Of a DNA stretch of 64,000 nt, positions 39,509 through 50,312 are shown piece after piece. The translations under genes and the position numbers were made by a program. The stretch is from Mortierella alpina (Eukaryota; Mortierellomycota; Mortierellomycetes; Mortierellales; Mortierellaceae). The stretch covers positions 3,100,001 through 3,164,000 of the forward strand of contig JANATF010000001.1 of NCBI GenBank assembly GCA_029449245.1, read 5' to 3'. A model generated the notes under the pieces. That model saw only the letters and a list, made by a program, of their open reading frames with translations. It searched no databases and was not told the DNA's origin. How positions within the stretch are numbered: position 1 is the first letter of the stretch; the number at the start of each line of letters is the position of its first letter.

Positions 39509-41730
39509 TTATTCAAAGTAACGGAAATCTGGGTGCCTGTCAGTGGCATCGCTCTCCCTGCATTCCTTCTCGTAATCTTCAGGCGTGAGTTGTTCTCGCC
39601 TCCTGTTTTCGCGCCTAAGGAGATACTTGAGCCCCAAGATATTGAAAAAGTTGACCAGAAGAAGACACCCGCAGATAGTGTGGCTACGGATGTAGAAAGG
39701 TGCTAAACATGTAGAAAGATGGAAAAGGTAAGATTATCAGGAAACTGTCTTATATCGGCGAAAATCATAGTGGGTAGGTTGGCCGTCGCCTACCATCATA
39801 TTCTTGATAAAGTTGACCACCAACGATGCTACCAATCTGCGCAAGTGAGATTATGAGCGCGAACGCGACGGCTTTCTTGGTATGACCTCCAATATTGCTG
39901 CTTGACCAGCTCATATGGACTGGAATTAATGCATATACTCCGCAGGTGCAAATGATCAAGCTGATATATCGGACGGCAAGTGGCGAGTCTCGTGTTAACA
40001 CCAGGAGAAAATATCCGATGGCGCCTATGCCGGTTATGATGGCACTATGGTACCCGCGTTCAGAGAAATAATCCGACGAGAGCGCACAGCCAATTGTGCA
40101 AACGCACGCCACCAGGTAAATCGGAGCTGTCATCAGTTGCGTCGTTACTGGACTAGACGAGACAATGGTGAAAGCATGACGCGTTAAGAAGCACTCCACA
40201 AAGCATTTTGCGCACCTCATACCATTGATCAACCATATCAACACCTACTCAAATCCAAAACCGAGAGTAATAGACGGTACGAATAGACCCAGGGACGCGA
40301 ACGTAACCGAATGCAAAATGGCGATCCACGTGTGCGCGATCACCTTCCAGTCCTTGAATGCCGCCCACACCTGAGATCTAGAGAAGGTGCTATCCGTGGC
40401 AGGTCCAGCGTCAATCCTCAGTCTCTTGATGTTAAGTTCTTTTTCGGCCGGGGTCAGAAAAGTTGACGTTTCTGGGAAGTTTGGCAAAAAAAAAAAGGCA
40501 ATAATGCTGCAAATGATGGTCGGCACTCCTTCAAGGATAAAAATCCACTGCCATGCACGCAGACCGCCGGCACCATGTAGGAGAGCGATTGCGTAGGCCA
40601 GAAGTCCACCGAATGCTCCAGCGATAGTAGCTGCTGAAAAAAATATCCCCACTCTCACTGCGTGCTCGCACCTGCGATACCAAAGTGAGATGATCTAATT
40701 GTAGCAAAAACTTGAGGTCAGGTTTGATCTCCCTGTTGAAGCAGCCAGTCACTCCCGCGGAAAACTTACAAAGATTGGTCCTGGCGCAAACCCCTATTGA
40801 GTATGAGTGAGGCGAAATTAGTAAGGACTCATGTGCTATTTCATGTGCTGTTATGAGCCATTCTGCACGTCGGTTACCGACACGTACCGATTCTGCAAGG
40901 CCCAAAAAAAAGCGTGTAGCTAGCAACCCTGAGCCATTGGTAAGTGCCGCCATGCTCATGGAGACTGTGCCCCATGCAACCATGACTAGAGGTATCCACG
41001 TTCTTGGTCCAAGCTTTTTCAACTAGCAGTATACAGGTAATATTGGATTGGTTACGAGGTCTCCTTTGTTGTTGCTGCAGTAGTAAACGTGAAACGCGGT
41101 AGAACAACTTACTGCTAGATTGGCAGGGATCTCGCCCTTTTGCACAGTAAAAAAATGAAAGAGAAGTGTGTCAGACAGAACCCTTGCGTCAAGTGCCATC
41201 CCGTCCTCTGTAGCAAAAGCAAGGGCACAAACCATAATGTATCCTATATAGAAGATGCTGCAAGCCAAGTGATAGACCCCAGGTTGAAGCTTCAGGTCTA
41301 CTTCCAAGTTAGCGATCTTGGCATTCCCTATCCACAAGTAGAAAGAGCAAATTGACCACATCAGTGTCTAGTCGGTTTGCTGGGCAGCGCTAGTTCGCCG
41401 CCTTCTGGAAAGCAGCACACAGTCAACTCCAACAAACGCACCGATATTGACGCGATCCATGAATGAGCAGAGGTATAGGATCGACAGAAGCGGTATCAGT
41501 CGTTTGTCCACCTTCCACCGAACTCTTCGAATCTCTTTCGAGTCTGGGTCAAAAGCCTGGCTCTCGAGAGAGCTGGAGGACTGAGAGCTACCATCTGCAA
41601 GGTCGGGCTTCGCTCCTAGGTTGCCGCTCCGCGTTTTTGAAGACGATAGCTCTTCATTGTAGCGGACACTGTCGGTCGGAGAAATGGAATGAAGTGATTC
41701 TTGCAACAGTGAGGCAGCACTGGCAGCCAT
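39509..41730 (-). CDS. MFS permease, Dal5/Tna1 type (tandem copy C)
   Basis: Predicted 521 aa, eight exons read right to left: 41730–41442, 41327–41233, 41136–41113, 41022–40888, 40793–40770, 40694–40249, 40152–39794, 39702–39509. Only exon 1 differs in length from copies A and B (289 versus 322 nt); both 24-nt micro-exons are kept (GEIPANLA and GFAPGPIF). The N-terminal cytosolic part is unrelated to the LELHENHQ start of A and B, which makes this the more diverged paralogue. TM1 reads LYLCSFMDRVNIGNAKI. A Met 25 codons upstream (41805) is an alternative start; the internal Met (MAASAASLL) fits paralogue lengths better. Substrate unknown. Confidence 0.9.
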
Positions 41731-41964
41731 GGCGTGTAAAAATGGTGAACAATGGTGAAAGAGAAAGTGGGAGAGGGAGGAAATCTGGAAGGTTTTGATG
41801 ATCATTGTCCATGATCCTATTATTCGCCGGGTTTACGTTCTCCTCTGGTCATATTCCAGCTGCAAAGCACAAGCACTGGTCTGTTGATTCGTCCCTGTTC
41901 AACGAGAGCCCTTTTTTCGGTTTTGTCTGTCGGCCAGCGTGCATTATCAGGAGCCGCGGTCACC

Positions 41965-42016
41965 GCACCTCCTGCCGAAGACAAGACACTGCACCTCCTG
42001 CCGAAGACAAGACACT
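41965..42016. repeat. Perfect 26-bp tandem duplication
   Basis: Two consecutive identical 26-bp units (starting GCACCTCCTGCCGAAGACAA) lie upstream of MFS copy C. Confidence 0.9.
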
Positions 42017-42033
42017 GCACCGTTTACAACCAA

Positions 42034-42290
42034 GCGTGCCGGAAATGGAAGAATGCTGGGCCATAGGCCAACGTACCAGTGCACTTCTGGACTCAAACTT
42101 CGCCTCCCCTCCTTCACCCCTGCAGAGTCCTCCTCGCCAAAAGCCTTGACCCATCTATCAATTTGCGTGCCGGAAATAGAAGAATGCTGGGCCATAGGCC
42201 AGCGTACCAGTGCACTTCTGGCTCAAACTTCGCCTCCCCTCCTTCACCCCTGCACAGTCCTCCTCGCCAAAAGCCTTGCTCCATCTATCA
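42034..42290. repeat. Two direct repeats of about 131 bp
   Basis: The unit beginning GCGTGCCGGAAATGGAAGAA at 42034 recurs at 42165 with few differences, through the CCTCCTTCACCCCTGCA and TCGCCAAAAGCCTTG segments. No protein is supported across it. Confidence 0.85.
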
Positions 42291-43528
42291 GTACAATTCT
42301 TGCAAAAGAACATAGATCCTAAAACTAGAATGATTACTCGACTCAATTTATAGGGTCCGCGTCTTGGCAACTCGACGGTAGTGATTTACTCTTCTGCCGA
42401 GAATCTACTGTGCGTAGAGGCCATAGCTCGTAGCCATGTCTGCACCAGAGGCGGCAGCGACCAGGAGTGTGCAAACAGTTCACTATGCTTGTTTAACATA
42501 AGGTTTGTGCCTGAACCACGCGTCTCTTGACCAGCTGAGATAGCAAAGTAAGTCGAAGCACGCGAGCGTAGCCGGGGGGGTAGGGTCATGTCGAGCATCA
42601 TCAGCATCAAAACGATCGTGCAATTGCCATCACTTGAAGCTACCACTGTGATTGGTTGGTGTGAAGCCAACTTTGCCTTGTGTTTTCACCTCGATTAGTT
42701 AGAACAGCCCATGCGAAAAGTAGCCGGGTCGGAAGAACCATCGCTCTTGTGAGAATGAAGTAATGCAGATGACCAAATGTAAAATCTGTAGTTGATCTCT
42801 TACATGGTGTGGCGTACTTTGATATGATTAGCTTTGTCGTCATTTGGACTGAGGCACTTTCGATGAATGATACCATTGCTCGTGTCCCTGACCAAAACTT
42901 TTTACCCCCCTACCAGCACCAAAAGCAATCCAGAAAGTGGGCCTAGGTACATCATTAGTCTGGAAGACCTTTACTCTACGACGATAGTGTGTGCTGCTCA
43001 CCATGGCTTGTGGTGCTCGTGTAGGGCGCCTGTACAAGTTTCTTGGATATTTTTCACCTCCCGCCCACCATTTGTCATCGCGTTCTAAAGTGACGCCGGT
43101 AATGTATTGAAGTTCTACCGTACACAGTCTTCGTGGGAACCCCTCTAGTTATTGCAGATCAAGTAGATCAAGGGTCTATTGCTAGGTTCTTGACCCGGGT
43201 ACAAACTTGCAATCGATCTTCGACGGTCAATGCAAAGTCCAATAACTCTGCATGCGGTCCCAATGTACACAACACCGTACTGTATCTCATCTGATAAACA
43301 CAGAGAACAGCTTCGATGTCCGACACATGGTGCACACATCCATGCCAACGTGTAGCACAGAAGGACTTGGACCTGGGAAGTTGGCGAGCGCAACAGAGCC
43401 CAATTCCACGGCTTGTAAGCAGTTGATACGCCCTTGAAGGAGGAGTTCATTGGGGCGCATGTATTCATGTACCCTGGGCATGAGGTATGGAGAGGCGGCC
43501 AATGGCGCCAGGTCTTTGTTCTTCAGGT
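42291..43528. other. Intergenic, nothing recognised
   Basis: I see no supported gene or RNA in this 1.2-kb stretch. Short frames lack domain or splice support. Confidence 0.5.
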
Positions 43529-43536
43529 ATATAAAG
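43529..43536 (+). promoter_or_regulatory. TATA box of the knottin-like gene
   Basis: TATATAAA lies 85 bases before the ATG at 43621, a good distance for a short 5' leader. Confidence 0.6.
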
Positions 43537-43620
43537 GTCAGGGCCAACTCCATGATTCGACAGCAACCCAACACAACCCACTCTCACTTCTCCACACACT
43601 CCAACTTCAAGCACTCCAAA

Positions 43621-43892
43621 ATGGTCTCCTTCTCCAACAAGATTTTCCTCGTCGCTGTCATGGGCATCGCCCTCTTGGCCAGCGCCGTCCAGGTCGAAGC
43701 CATTGAGCAGCCAGGTAACCACATCCTAAAGTGTTTCTCGCACATAACAAGCGAACGATAGGTGCAATTGCTAACACGAGCGCTCTTTTATCAGCCTGCA
43801 TTTCCCGAGGAAACAAGTGCGTCGGCGAATCTAAGCCTTGCTGCAAGGGCACTACTTGCATGTTCTACGCCAACAGATGCGTCGGCGCCTAA
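43621..43892 (+). CDS. Small secreted knottin-like (inhibitor cystine knot pattern) peptide
   Basis: Exons 43621–43714 and 43795–43892, GT–AG intron of 80 bp, giving 63 aa. Residues 1–27 form a signal peptide (hydrophobic core FLVAVMGIALLASAV, ending VEA). The predicted mature peptide is about 36 aa with six cysteines spaced C-x6-C-x6-CC-x4-C-x6-C, the order and spacing typical of inhibitor cystine knots (C1–C4, C2–C5, C3–C6 expected). This scaffold is used by defence peptides, protease inhibitors and venom peptides; the role here is unknown, with an antimicrobial or host-interaction peptide as possibilities. The intron sits just after the signal-peptide region, at the junction with the cysteine-rich module. 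The TATA box upstream supports a real gene. Confidence 0.75.
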
Positions 43893-44479
43893 GCGCGACA
43901 CCTTGAGTTCTTGTCATACGCTTTTCTGAAAACAAGTACAAATAAACAAAAGCTGAAAATACTCTAAACAGGTCAGCCCTTGGCTGGCGTGTCTGGGGAT
44001 CCTGGAACGTGTCCAGTTTCTCATGATACCATCCTCCCTTTTTTTCCGACATCTCTCGTTGCATGGCGTCGACACACTGTAGAGGAATTTCCGATACCTG
44101 TCTTGAGTGAACTGCAACGCGTTGAGCATGGCTAACCTATCCAGTTCGAATTGCACTTGTTCCTGCAGCGGCGCTTTCAGTGGTGTATGTCTGCCACGAT
44201 AAAAAGGGTCTCGCGATACATGTATCGCAAGAAACCATTATTGCCGTGTGATCTAAGAGTACAACTCTCAAAAAATGTGCGTGCGACCAGTGACGAGGAT
44301 ATGAAGAGTACAGCTTCCAAGTCAGTTTTGAGTGATCCATTGGCAGGGTGGCTCACGGATGTAATTTGCCCATGAATCATGTACACGCAAGCATGGACAC
44401 ACACAGGTCTCGTTCCTGAGCGCCCATACAATTTTAGAGGACCTTATACGGAACCCTGAGTCGAGTCCCACGTTTTTTG

Positions 44480-44486
44480 TATAAAA
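44480..44486 (+). promoter_or_regulatory. TATA box of the split-start secreted protein gene
   Basis: TATAAAA lies 112 bases before the proposed split start codon. The spacing resembles that of the neighbouring knottin-like gene. Confidence 0.55.
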
Positions 44487-44597
44487 GAGCTGCTAGGATG
44501 CACCAAGCTTGAGATTCATCAACCGACTTTCTTTTCTCAAGACCTCTGCCCACTCTTAAGAAAAAGCAACTCTTTTATCCGACACTTCCAAACACAA

Positions 44598-44996
44598 ATG
44601 TATGCATCTATTGACTGACGTTTAGAGACCCGTATCCGTTACTGTTGGCGATCAATCTGACCAGCGTTGTCAATCCAATTTAGGGCCAAGTTCCCTCAAA
44701 TCCTTTCAGCTGCCACTCTGGCCATCGTCTTGGTCGCATCTGCTGATGCATTTACCTGCACGAAGGATGATGTGCACTACGACGGCTGCAGTTGGGATGG
44801 AACCGCTCTCTTTTGCGGATCCAGCGATTATAGTGTTGGGGGGACAGACGGAAAAGGCAACATGCTTGTGGCATCGACCTCTGACATGAGCATTGATAGT
44901 TTGTGTAAAACGTTGAAAGGACCGTGCTGTGAGGAATATGGAAAGGGTTGCTGGAAGGGCTATAAGCGACTCTGGTGTAAAGTACCACCAAAGTAG
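44598..44996 (+). CDS. Small secreted cysteine-rich protein, start codon split by an intron
   Basis: Proposed exons 44598–44599 (AT) and 44684–44996 (G onward), giving 104 aa. The open frame has no ATG at a suitable place: the only in-frame upstream initiators are non-ATG. Joining AT at GTATGC (44600) to the acceptor TTTAG (44683) creates ATG GCC AAG and a clean signal peptide (MAKFPQILSAATLAIVLVAS, then ADA). The mature part has eight cysteines, including one CC pair, and no domain I recognise. The split start is inference from the sequence. The alternative is a non-ATG start near 44667. The TATA box upstream and the position next to the other secreted peptide support a real gene. Confidence 0.6.
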
Positions 44997-45484
44997 CTGC
45001 CTAATAGCTGTTCATCCTGTTGTGGTGCAGCATAGCTGTTAACACTCTTGAAGGAAAATATAAATAACGCTTGGGCGTTGCTTTTCTGGACAACAAATCA
45101 GAACATTTGTGTTTGCCTCATGCAGTACATGGTTGTTGGCCACTACTACCTTCCACATCTATTTCACGACGATCCTCTCAGATTGCTTAGCCCGCGTACA
45201 ACAGTGCTTGTGTGGAAGGTGACGCGATCGGAAAATACAGTACCGATGAAGAGTGCCTATCGTACGTCAAACTCTTGCCCCAGACGCTCGTGCTGACAAT
45301 GTTGGAGGATCATTTATTTCACAAGACTTTAATCATCGAAGACCACGCTCTAGAAGGCTGATGTACTATTGTACACCGTTGTTCGACGTCAAAAAGAAGA
45401 TCATATGATAGATAACGCAACGTCAGAATATCTTCGTTGCCTACGCCTCATCGCGAAAGCTGGAGAACAATGAAGATAATCTGA
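44997..45484. other. Intergenic, nothing recognised
   Basis: 3' flank of the secreted protein gene; no supported gene. It marks the left edge of the repeat-rich island. Confidence 0.5.
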
Positions 45485-45740
45485 CAGTAATGTCAGAACA
45501 ACTATTCTGACGTAAGTCAGAATATCTCAAAAGTTCGGAAAAAACAACTTGAAATGACATTGCCAAAAGATAGAGTGACATGCCGAGATGTTATTTTATC
45601 TTTTGGGCCGCAGGATAATATGACATTGAATAATGTCAATCTAGCATCCAGAAAGAAAGAGAAGGTGACATTACCACTCTTGCTGCCATGTCATATTATC
45701 CTTTGAGATCCAGGCTATTATGACATTGATTGTCAGGAAT
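45485..45740. repeat. TGACAT/ATGTCA palindromic repeat element
   Basis: The stretch carries many TGACAT and ATGTCA words in opposed orientation. A perfect 15-bp inverted repeat AGGATAATATGACAT (45612–45626) pairs with 45688–45702. A tight hairpin TGACATT-GAAT-AATGTCA lies beside the left arm. A related copy at 51530–51665 shares GTCAGAACAACTA and the TTATnTTATCTTTT segment. This looks like a non-coding foldback or MITE family; boundaries are not certain. Confidence 0.55.
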
Positions 45741-46171
45741 TCCACTCTGGAGAACTGGTCTGGCGGATTGGTTGGTAAATCTGAGCACAGCCACGATGGG
45801 AGCCTTTGGGGACCGAGGACCATCACGCTGGTCAAGTAGGGCGCGAATGGATCTAGCTTATGTTTAACCCTCCGAGAATGCCTCCGCACGTTATAAGAGC
45901 TGCATCGCCCCGGAGTGTGCATCTTTTACGCAGCCAAGACCTGGGGGTCATCTCTGAGTTCTTGAGAGCAGGGATATTCTTTAGAGCTCCGTGTATTCAA
46001 CTTTCAGTATAGTGCTACTTTCGCCGAGACACTGCATCTCTGGGAACGTCCTACTCCAAGAAAATCACCTTTGGTGTTAGTAAAGCTGGCAGTTAACGTG
46101 AGGCCCTGCAGATCTACGGCTATAGTGCAGAGCCCAAGCCCTCTTCAGCATCAATCTTTTCGTACTTCCAG

Positions 46172-46300
46172 CACGCGTGTAGGCTGAGCAATGGGTCAGG
46201 AAATCATGGCAGCAAGGCCGTACCAAAAAATCGTACCTGTTCAAGAATGAACGGCGATAGTACGGTTCCCCATTCAGGCACAAGCACGGTTTGATATCCA
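46172..46300. repeat. Left inverted repeat flanking the monomer array
   Basis: Its reverse complement matches 50182–50312 over most of the length and 49949–50032 in part. Shared landmarks in the reverse complement are GATATCAAACCGTGCTTG, GTTCATTCTTGAACA, GGTACGGCCTTGCTGCCATG and CTCAGCCTAC. Confidence 0.75.
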
Positions 46301-46530
46301 GCAGAAATTGGCAAGATTCGCGTTAAACAATTTGCCATCGCAAAGGGCCTTACTCTGGGTATTTAACAATTTATGATTCAGTTCAAAGGAACCCGCTAAG
46401 TTGATGGTTCATTTCCTAACTATGGTGCTATGGAGGAACAGTTGAATCGTGGTGCTATAAGGAGCTAAACTATGTGCCTGTGAGGGCGGATCTGGGTACT
46501 CATCAAGAGTGACAAGGGGGCTAAGGGGGC

Positions 46531-47295
46531 TCAAGAGGAACAGGAGGCGCAGGCCCAACTGGCATCTATGTCCGGATCTGACATGTTCAGGCAGTGTTCT
46601 CGAAAGCGCCAGATATACGTTGCTGCGGACCAGAAGATGGGGTCTGTCATGGTGAGGGACTTTGCGGAGAGGAAGCATCTGTCCAACCAATACTGCTCGG
46701 TTTGGTTGGTGGGCTCTTTGTACCAGTCGGAGGCAGCATATTGCTGCCACAGGAGGCAATCGTCTTGGATGTGGCGATGGCTGACCGTCCTGCCATCACC
46801 GCACGCTTCGCATTCCACTCCGTAAGGCGGCATGCGGTTGAACCAGTAGAGCATGGTCCATAGGCGGGGCATCTTCGCGCACTTTGAGTGTCGCAGAAGG
46901 GCTCGAGGTGGGACGTTGTCCGCGGGTGAGTGGCCAGCTCCTCGCCGGCGGCGTTCGACTTTTTGCTGTTCTTGATAAGCTGTGTTTGCTTCCTGCAGCT
47001 TAGTCTGAGCAAACTTGAGGTTTTTTCTGGTATAGCTCTCAGCAACGTCCAGTGCTTTAAAGGCTGGGGCGGCCTGTACCCATGGGGCGTTCTGGTTCTT
47101 GCACAGCGAGATGAAGCTCGTGGGGATAGCACAGGCTACTGGGAGGACCTGGATGGAGAACGGGTCGATTCCGCAACTCAGATCGTGAAGATGAGTAAAA
47201 CCAGAAAAGGGTGCCTGGCGCGATGCAGCACACTCCGAGGGCTCTAGAAAAGTCGATGGAATGTTCAGCCATAATAGCCATAATACACTGCAGTA
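46531..47295 (-). pseudogene. Non-LTR retrotransposon-like ORF fragment (reverse transcriptase C-terminal region)
   Basis: One minus-strand frame is open for 255 codons from 47295 to the stop at 46531. Its C-terminal part contains a C-x2-C-x9-H-x4-C cluster (CEACGDGRTVSHRHIQDDC) and aromatic-rich flanks (MLYWFNRMPPYGVECEACG), as in the zinc knuckle that follows the reverse transcriptase of LINE elements. The catalytic palm motifs are absent, so this is a truncated piece. Upstream on the same strand its frame runs into the last monomer of the tandem array. Assignment is by motif only. Confidence 0.4.
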
Positions 47296-49930
47296 TCAAA
47301 GTTGCCTTCCGAAGGTGAGGTCAAAGAATCAGTGTCAGAAATAGAGAGAGCCTTTGGAGCCGCAATGACTGCAGATGGGTACCGGGTAGCCTGGGTAGTG
47401 ATGCCAGGCACTCGAGCGATCCGGTAGGACTCTGTAGCGCGCTGCATGGTGTTTATGCGGCATTATATTTCAGTTTGCACAGTGCACAAACCTAAATTGA
47501 AGAACTGACCCGCTGTGCCTGAGAACCTCAGGCTCTCGCATGTGGGCCATAGCACCCATATGGCGCCTCTCATTGGCCGATCAGGGCCTGTTCTTGCGAA
47601 TGCCCGTCGACTAGTGCCGACATGCTTATAATGCGATATCACCGGCACGGTGGGCTTGTCCAGAGCGAGCTCGATCGTCCGAGCTGCTTGAATTGCATTT
47701 ATAAACAGATTCAGGAATCTGCAAGATTGGCCGTTGCAAAAGTCCCAGGCTGGCTATTGTGAATGAGTCGATTCCGCAACGCAGATTGCGAAGATGAGTA
47801 AACCAAGAAAACAGTGCCTGGCCTGATGTAGCACGCTCCCGAGGCTCGAGAAAATGGTAGGAATGAGCAAGCGCTAAAAACACCACTCACTAACTGATGC
47901 CACACGATTTACGACTCTAGGATAGAGATCCCTGGATACCGCAATGGCACTCGATGGCTACCGGGGTGCCTTGGGTAGCAGAACCTGGCACTGAACGCGA
48001 TCCGGTAGGACTCTGTGGCGCGCTGCATGGTGTTTCTGCAGCATTATATGTAGATTTGCACGGAGCACAAACCTAAAAAAAGCACAGGCGCACTGTGCCT
48101 GAGCTCCCATGTTTCTACATATGGGCCATATCAACCATATGGCGCCTCTTATTGGTCGATCAGACCCAGATCTTGCAGATGCGCGTCGAATAGTGCCGAA
48201 ATGCTTATAATACGAAGCTGCTGGCACGGTGGGATTGTCCAGAGCGAGCTCGATCGTCCGAGCTGCTTGAATTGCAATTATAACCAAATTCAAGAATCGG
48301 CAAAATTCGCCTTCGCAATGAGCCCTCTGCCTGTGCCGAACGGGTCGATTCCGCAACCCAGATGGTGAAGATGAGCAAACCAAGAAATAGTGCCGGGCGG
48401 GATGCACCACTCTCCCTGGGCTCGAGAAAAGTGGATGGAATGATCAGGCGCCAAAAACCCCCATTAGCAAAGTCGCCTTCCAAAGCTGAGGTCAGACGAT
48501 CAATATCAGAGAGAGAAAGCCCTAGGGGATGCAATGGTTACCGATGGCTACCGGGTGGCCTGGGTAGCGGTGCCAGGCACTCAATGCGATCTGCTATGAC
48601 TCTCCGGCGCGCTGCATGGTGTTTATACAGCATTATATGTAAAGCACGGGCGCACTGTGCTTGAGATTTCAGGCACCTGCATATGGACCATAGCATCCAT
48701 ATGGCGCCTCTTATTGGCCGATCAGGGCTGGTTCTTACAGATGCTCGTCGACTAGTGCCGAAATGCGTATAATGCGACACTGACGGTATGGCTGGTTTGT
48801 CCAGAGTGAGCTCGATCGTCCGTGCTGCTTGAATCGCAATTATAATCAATTTCAAGAATCAGCAAGATTCACCATCGCAAAGGTCCCAGGTTGGCTTTTG
48901 CGAATGGGTCGATTCCGCAACGTAGATTGTAAAGACGAACAAACCAAGAAAAGAGTGCCGAGCGTTATGCACCACACTTTGAGGACTCGAGAAAAGTGGA
49001 TGGAATGATCAGGCGCCAAAAAAACTGAATTAGCAAAGTCGCCTTCCAAAGCTGAGGTCAGATGCTTAAAGCGAGCCCTGGGAGCCGCAATGTCTCTCAA
49101 TGGCTACTGGGTGGTCCAGCCAGCGGTGCCAGGCACTCAGTGCAATCCGCGAGGACTCTCCGGTGCGCTGCATGGTGTTTTTACAGCATTATTATATGTA
49201 GTTCTGCATAGCACACAAATGAAACAAATGCGAGCCGAAGGTGAAGCATTTGTTTAGTTAAATGAGCAGAGATTAAATCTCTGCGAGATTTAACCTAAAA
49301 AAAAGCACTGGTGCCTGAGATTCCAGGCACCTGCAAATGGACCATAGCATCCATATGGCGCCTCTTATTGGCCGATCAGACCCGCATCTTGTAGATGTGG
49401 TCGACTAGTGGCGAAATGCTTATAATACGATACTGCCGGTACCGTGGGCTTGTTCAGAGCGAGCTCGATCGTCCGAGCCGCTTGAATCGCAATTATAGCC
49501 AAATTCTGGAATCGGCAGCATTCGCCGTCGCAAAAGGTCTCGCTCTTGGTATTTAACAATTTATTTCAGTTCAAAGGTGAAAGGGCTGATTCCGCAACCC
49601 AGCTCGTGAAGATGAGTAAACCAAGAAAACAATGCCTAGCCTGATGTAGCACGCTCCCGAGGCTCGAGAAAAGTCGATGGAATGAGCAGGCGTCAAAAAA
49701 CTCCATTCAAACGGAGGGCAGACGGATGATGATGAACGAGACTGCTAAGACAGAGAGCCTTTGGTTACTACAAATGGCACCAAATGGCCACCTGGTGCCC
49801 CGGGTAGCAGCAGTACCAGGCACTGAACGCGATCCGCAAGGACTCTGTGGTGCGGCATGATTTTTCTGTAGTGTTATATGTATGTTTGCATAGCGCACAA
49901 ACTTAACAAAATAGCCTGACCCGCTGTGCC
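47162..49930. repeat. Degenerate tandem array of about 0.56–0.68-kb monomers
   Basis: The landmark GG-TCGATTCCGCAAC (variants) recurs at 47162, 47765, 48342, 48906 and 49583. A second landmark, ATGGCGCCTCTTATTGGCCG (variants), recurs near 47559, 48138, 48699 and 49352 in fixed order. Each monomer also has TGCCAGGCACT, GCGCTGCATGGTGTTT and CGAGCTCGATCGTCCG. On the minus strand each carries CCAAT and TATAAGCAT words. Copies differ by several percent to tens of percent. No continuous protein is encoded. Confidence 0.8.
49221..49294. repeat. Double-hairpin insertion inside one monomer
   Basis: About 70 bases are present only in this monomer, between ACACAAA and CCTAAAAAA that are adjacent in its sisters. 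It contains two perfect hairpins: AAACAAATGC (49222–49231) with GCATTTGTTT (49246–49255), and GCAGAGATT-A-AATCTCTGC (49266–49284). Confidence 0.7.
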
Positions 49931-49948
49931 TGAGCTTACAGTTTTATG

Positions 49949-50312
49949 TGCCGTTCATTCTTGAACAGGTACGATTTTTTGGTACGGTCTTGTAGCCATG
50001 ATTTTCACTGACCCATTGCTCAGCCTACACGAACGCTACAACCACATGAAGAGTAGTTCTGGAGAGGGCCTGGACGAGACTCTATATCTGGAGACTGATA
50101 AGGCGCCGGATCAGGTATTGAGCTCGCAGCAAAGACGAATGATTAAAGCGACTCTCCCAGCAGACGTACGATTTTTTTCGCGGGATATCAAACCGTGCTT
50201 GCGCCCGAATAGGGAACCGTACCAACGCTGTTCATTCTTGAACATGCACAATTTTTAGGTACGGCCTTGCTGCCATGATCTTCAATTACCCACTACTCAG
50301 CCTACGCGCACG
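49949..50312. repeat. Right inverted repeats (two copies) flanking the monomer array
   Basis: 49949–50032 and 50182–50312 are two direct copies, each matching the reverse complement of 46172–46300. The outer one matches along the whole length. Both include GTTCATTCTTGAACA and the CAGCCTAC end. Confidence 0.75.

Noticed and set aside
36060-41804. A secondary-metabolite or nitrogen-utilisation gene cluster around the permeases
   Set aside because: Only transporters are present; there are no enzymes or regulators between them. Tandem duplication explains the group.
41805-42300. Coding frame over the 26-bp and 131-bp direct repeats
   Set aside because: Several frames are open equally, which is typical of repeats, and none resembles a known protein or the MFS upstream ORF.
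47162-49600. GGGTCGATTCC in each monomer as a tRNA-type B box (SINE or tRNA array)
   Set aside because: It differs from the B-box consensus at one key base, and no A box or cloverleaf could be built around it.
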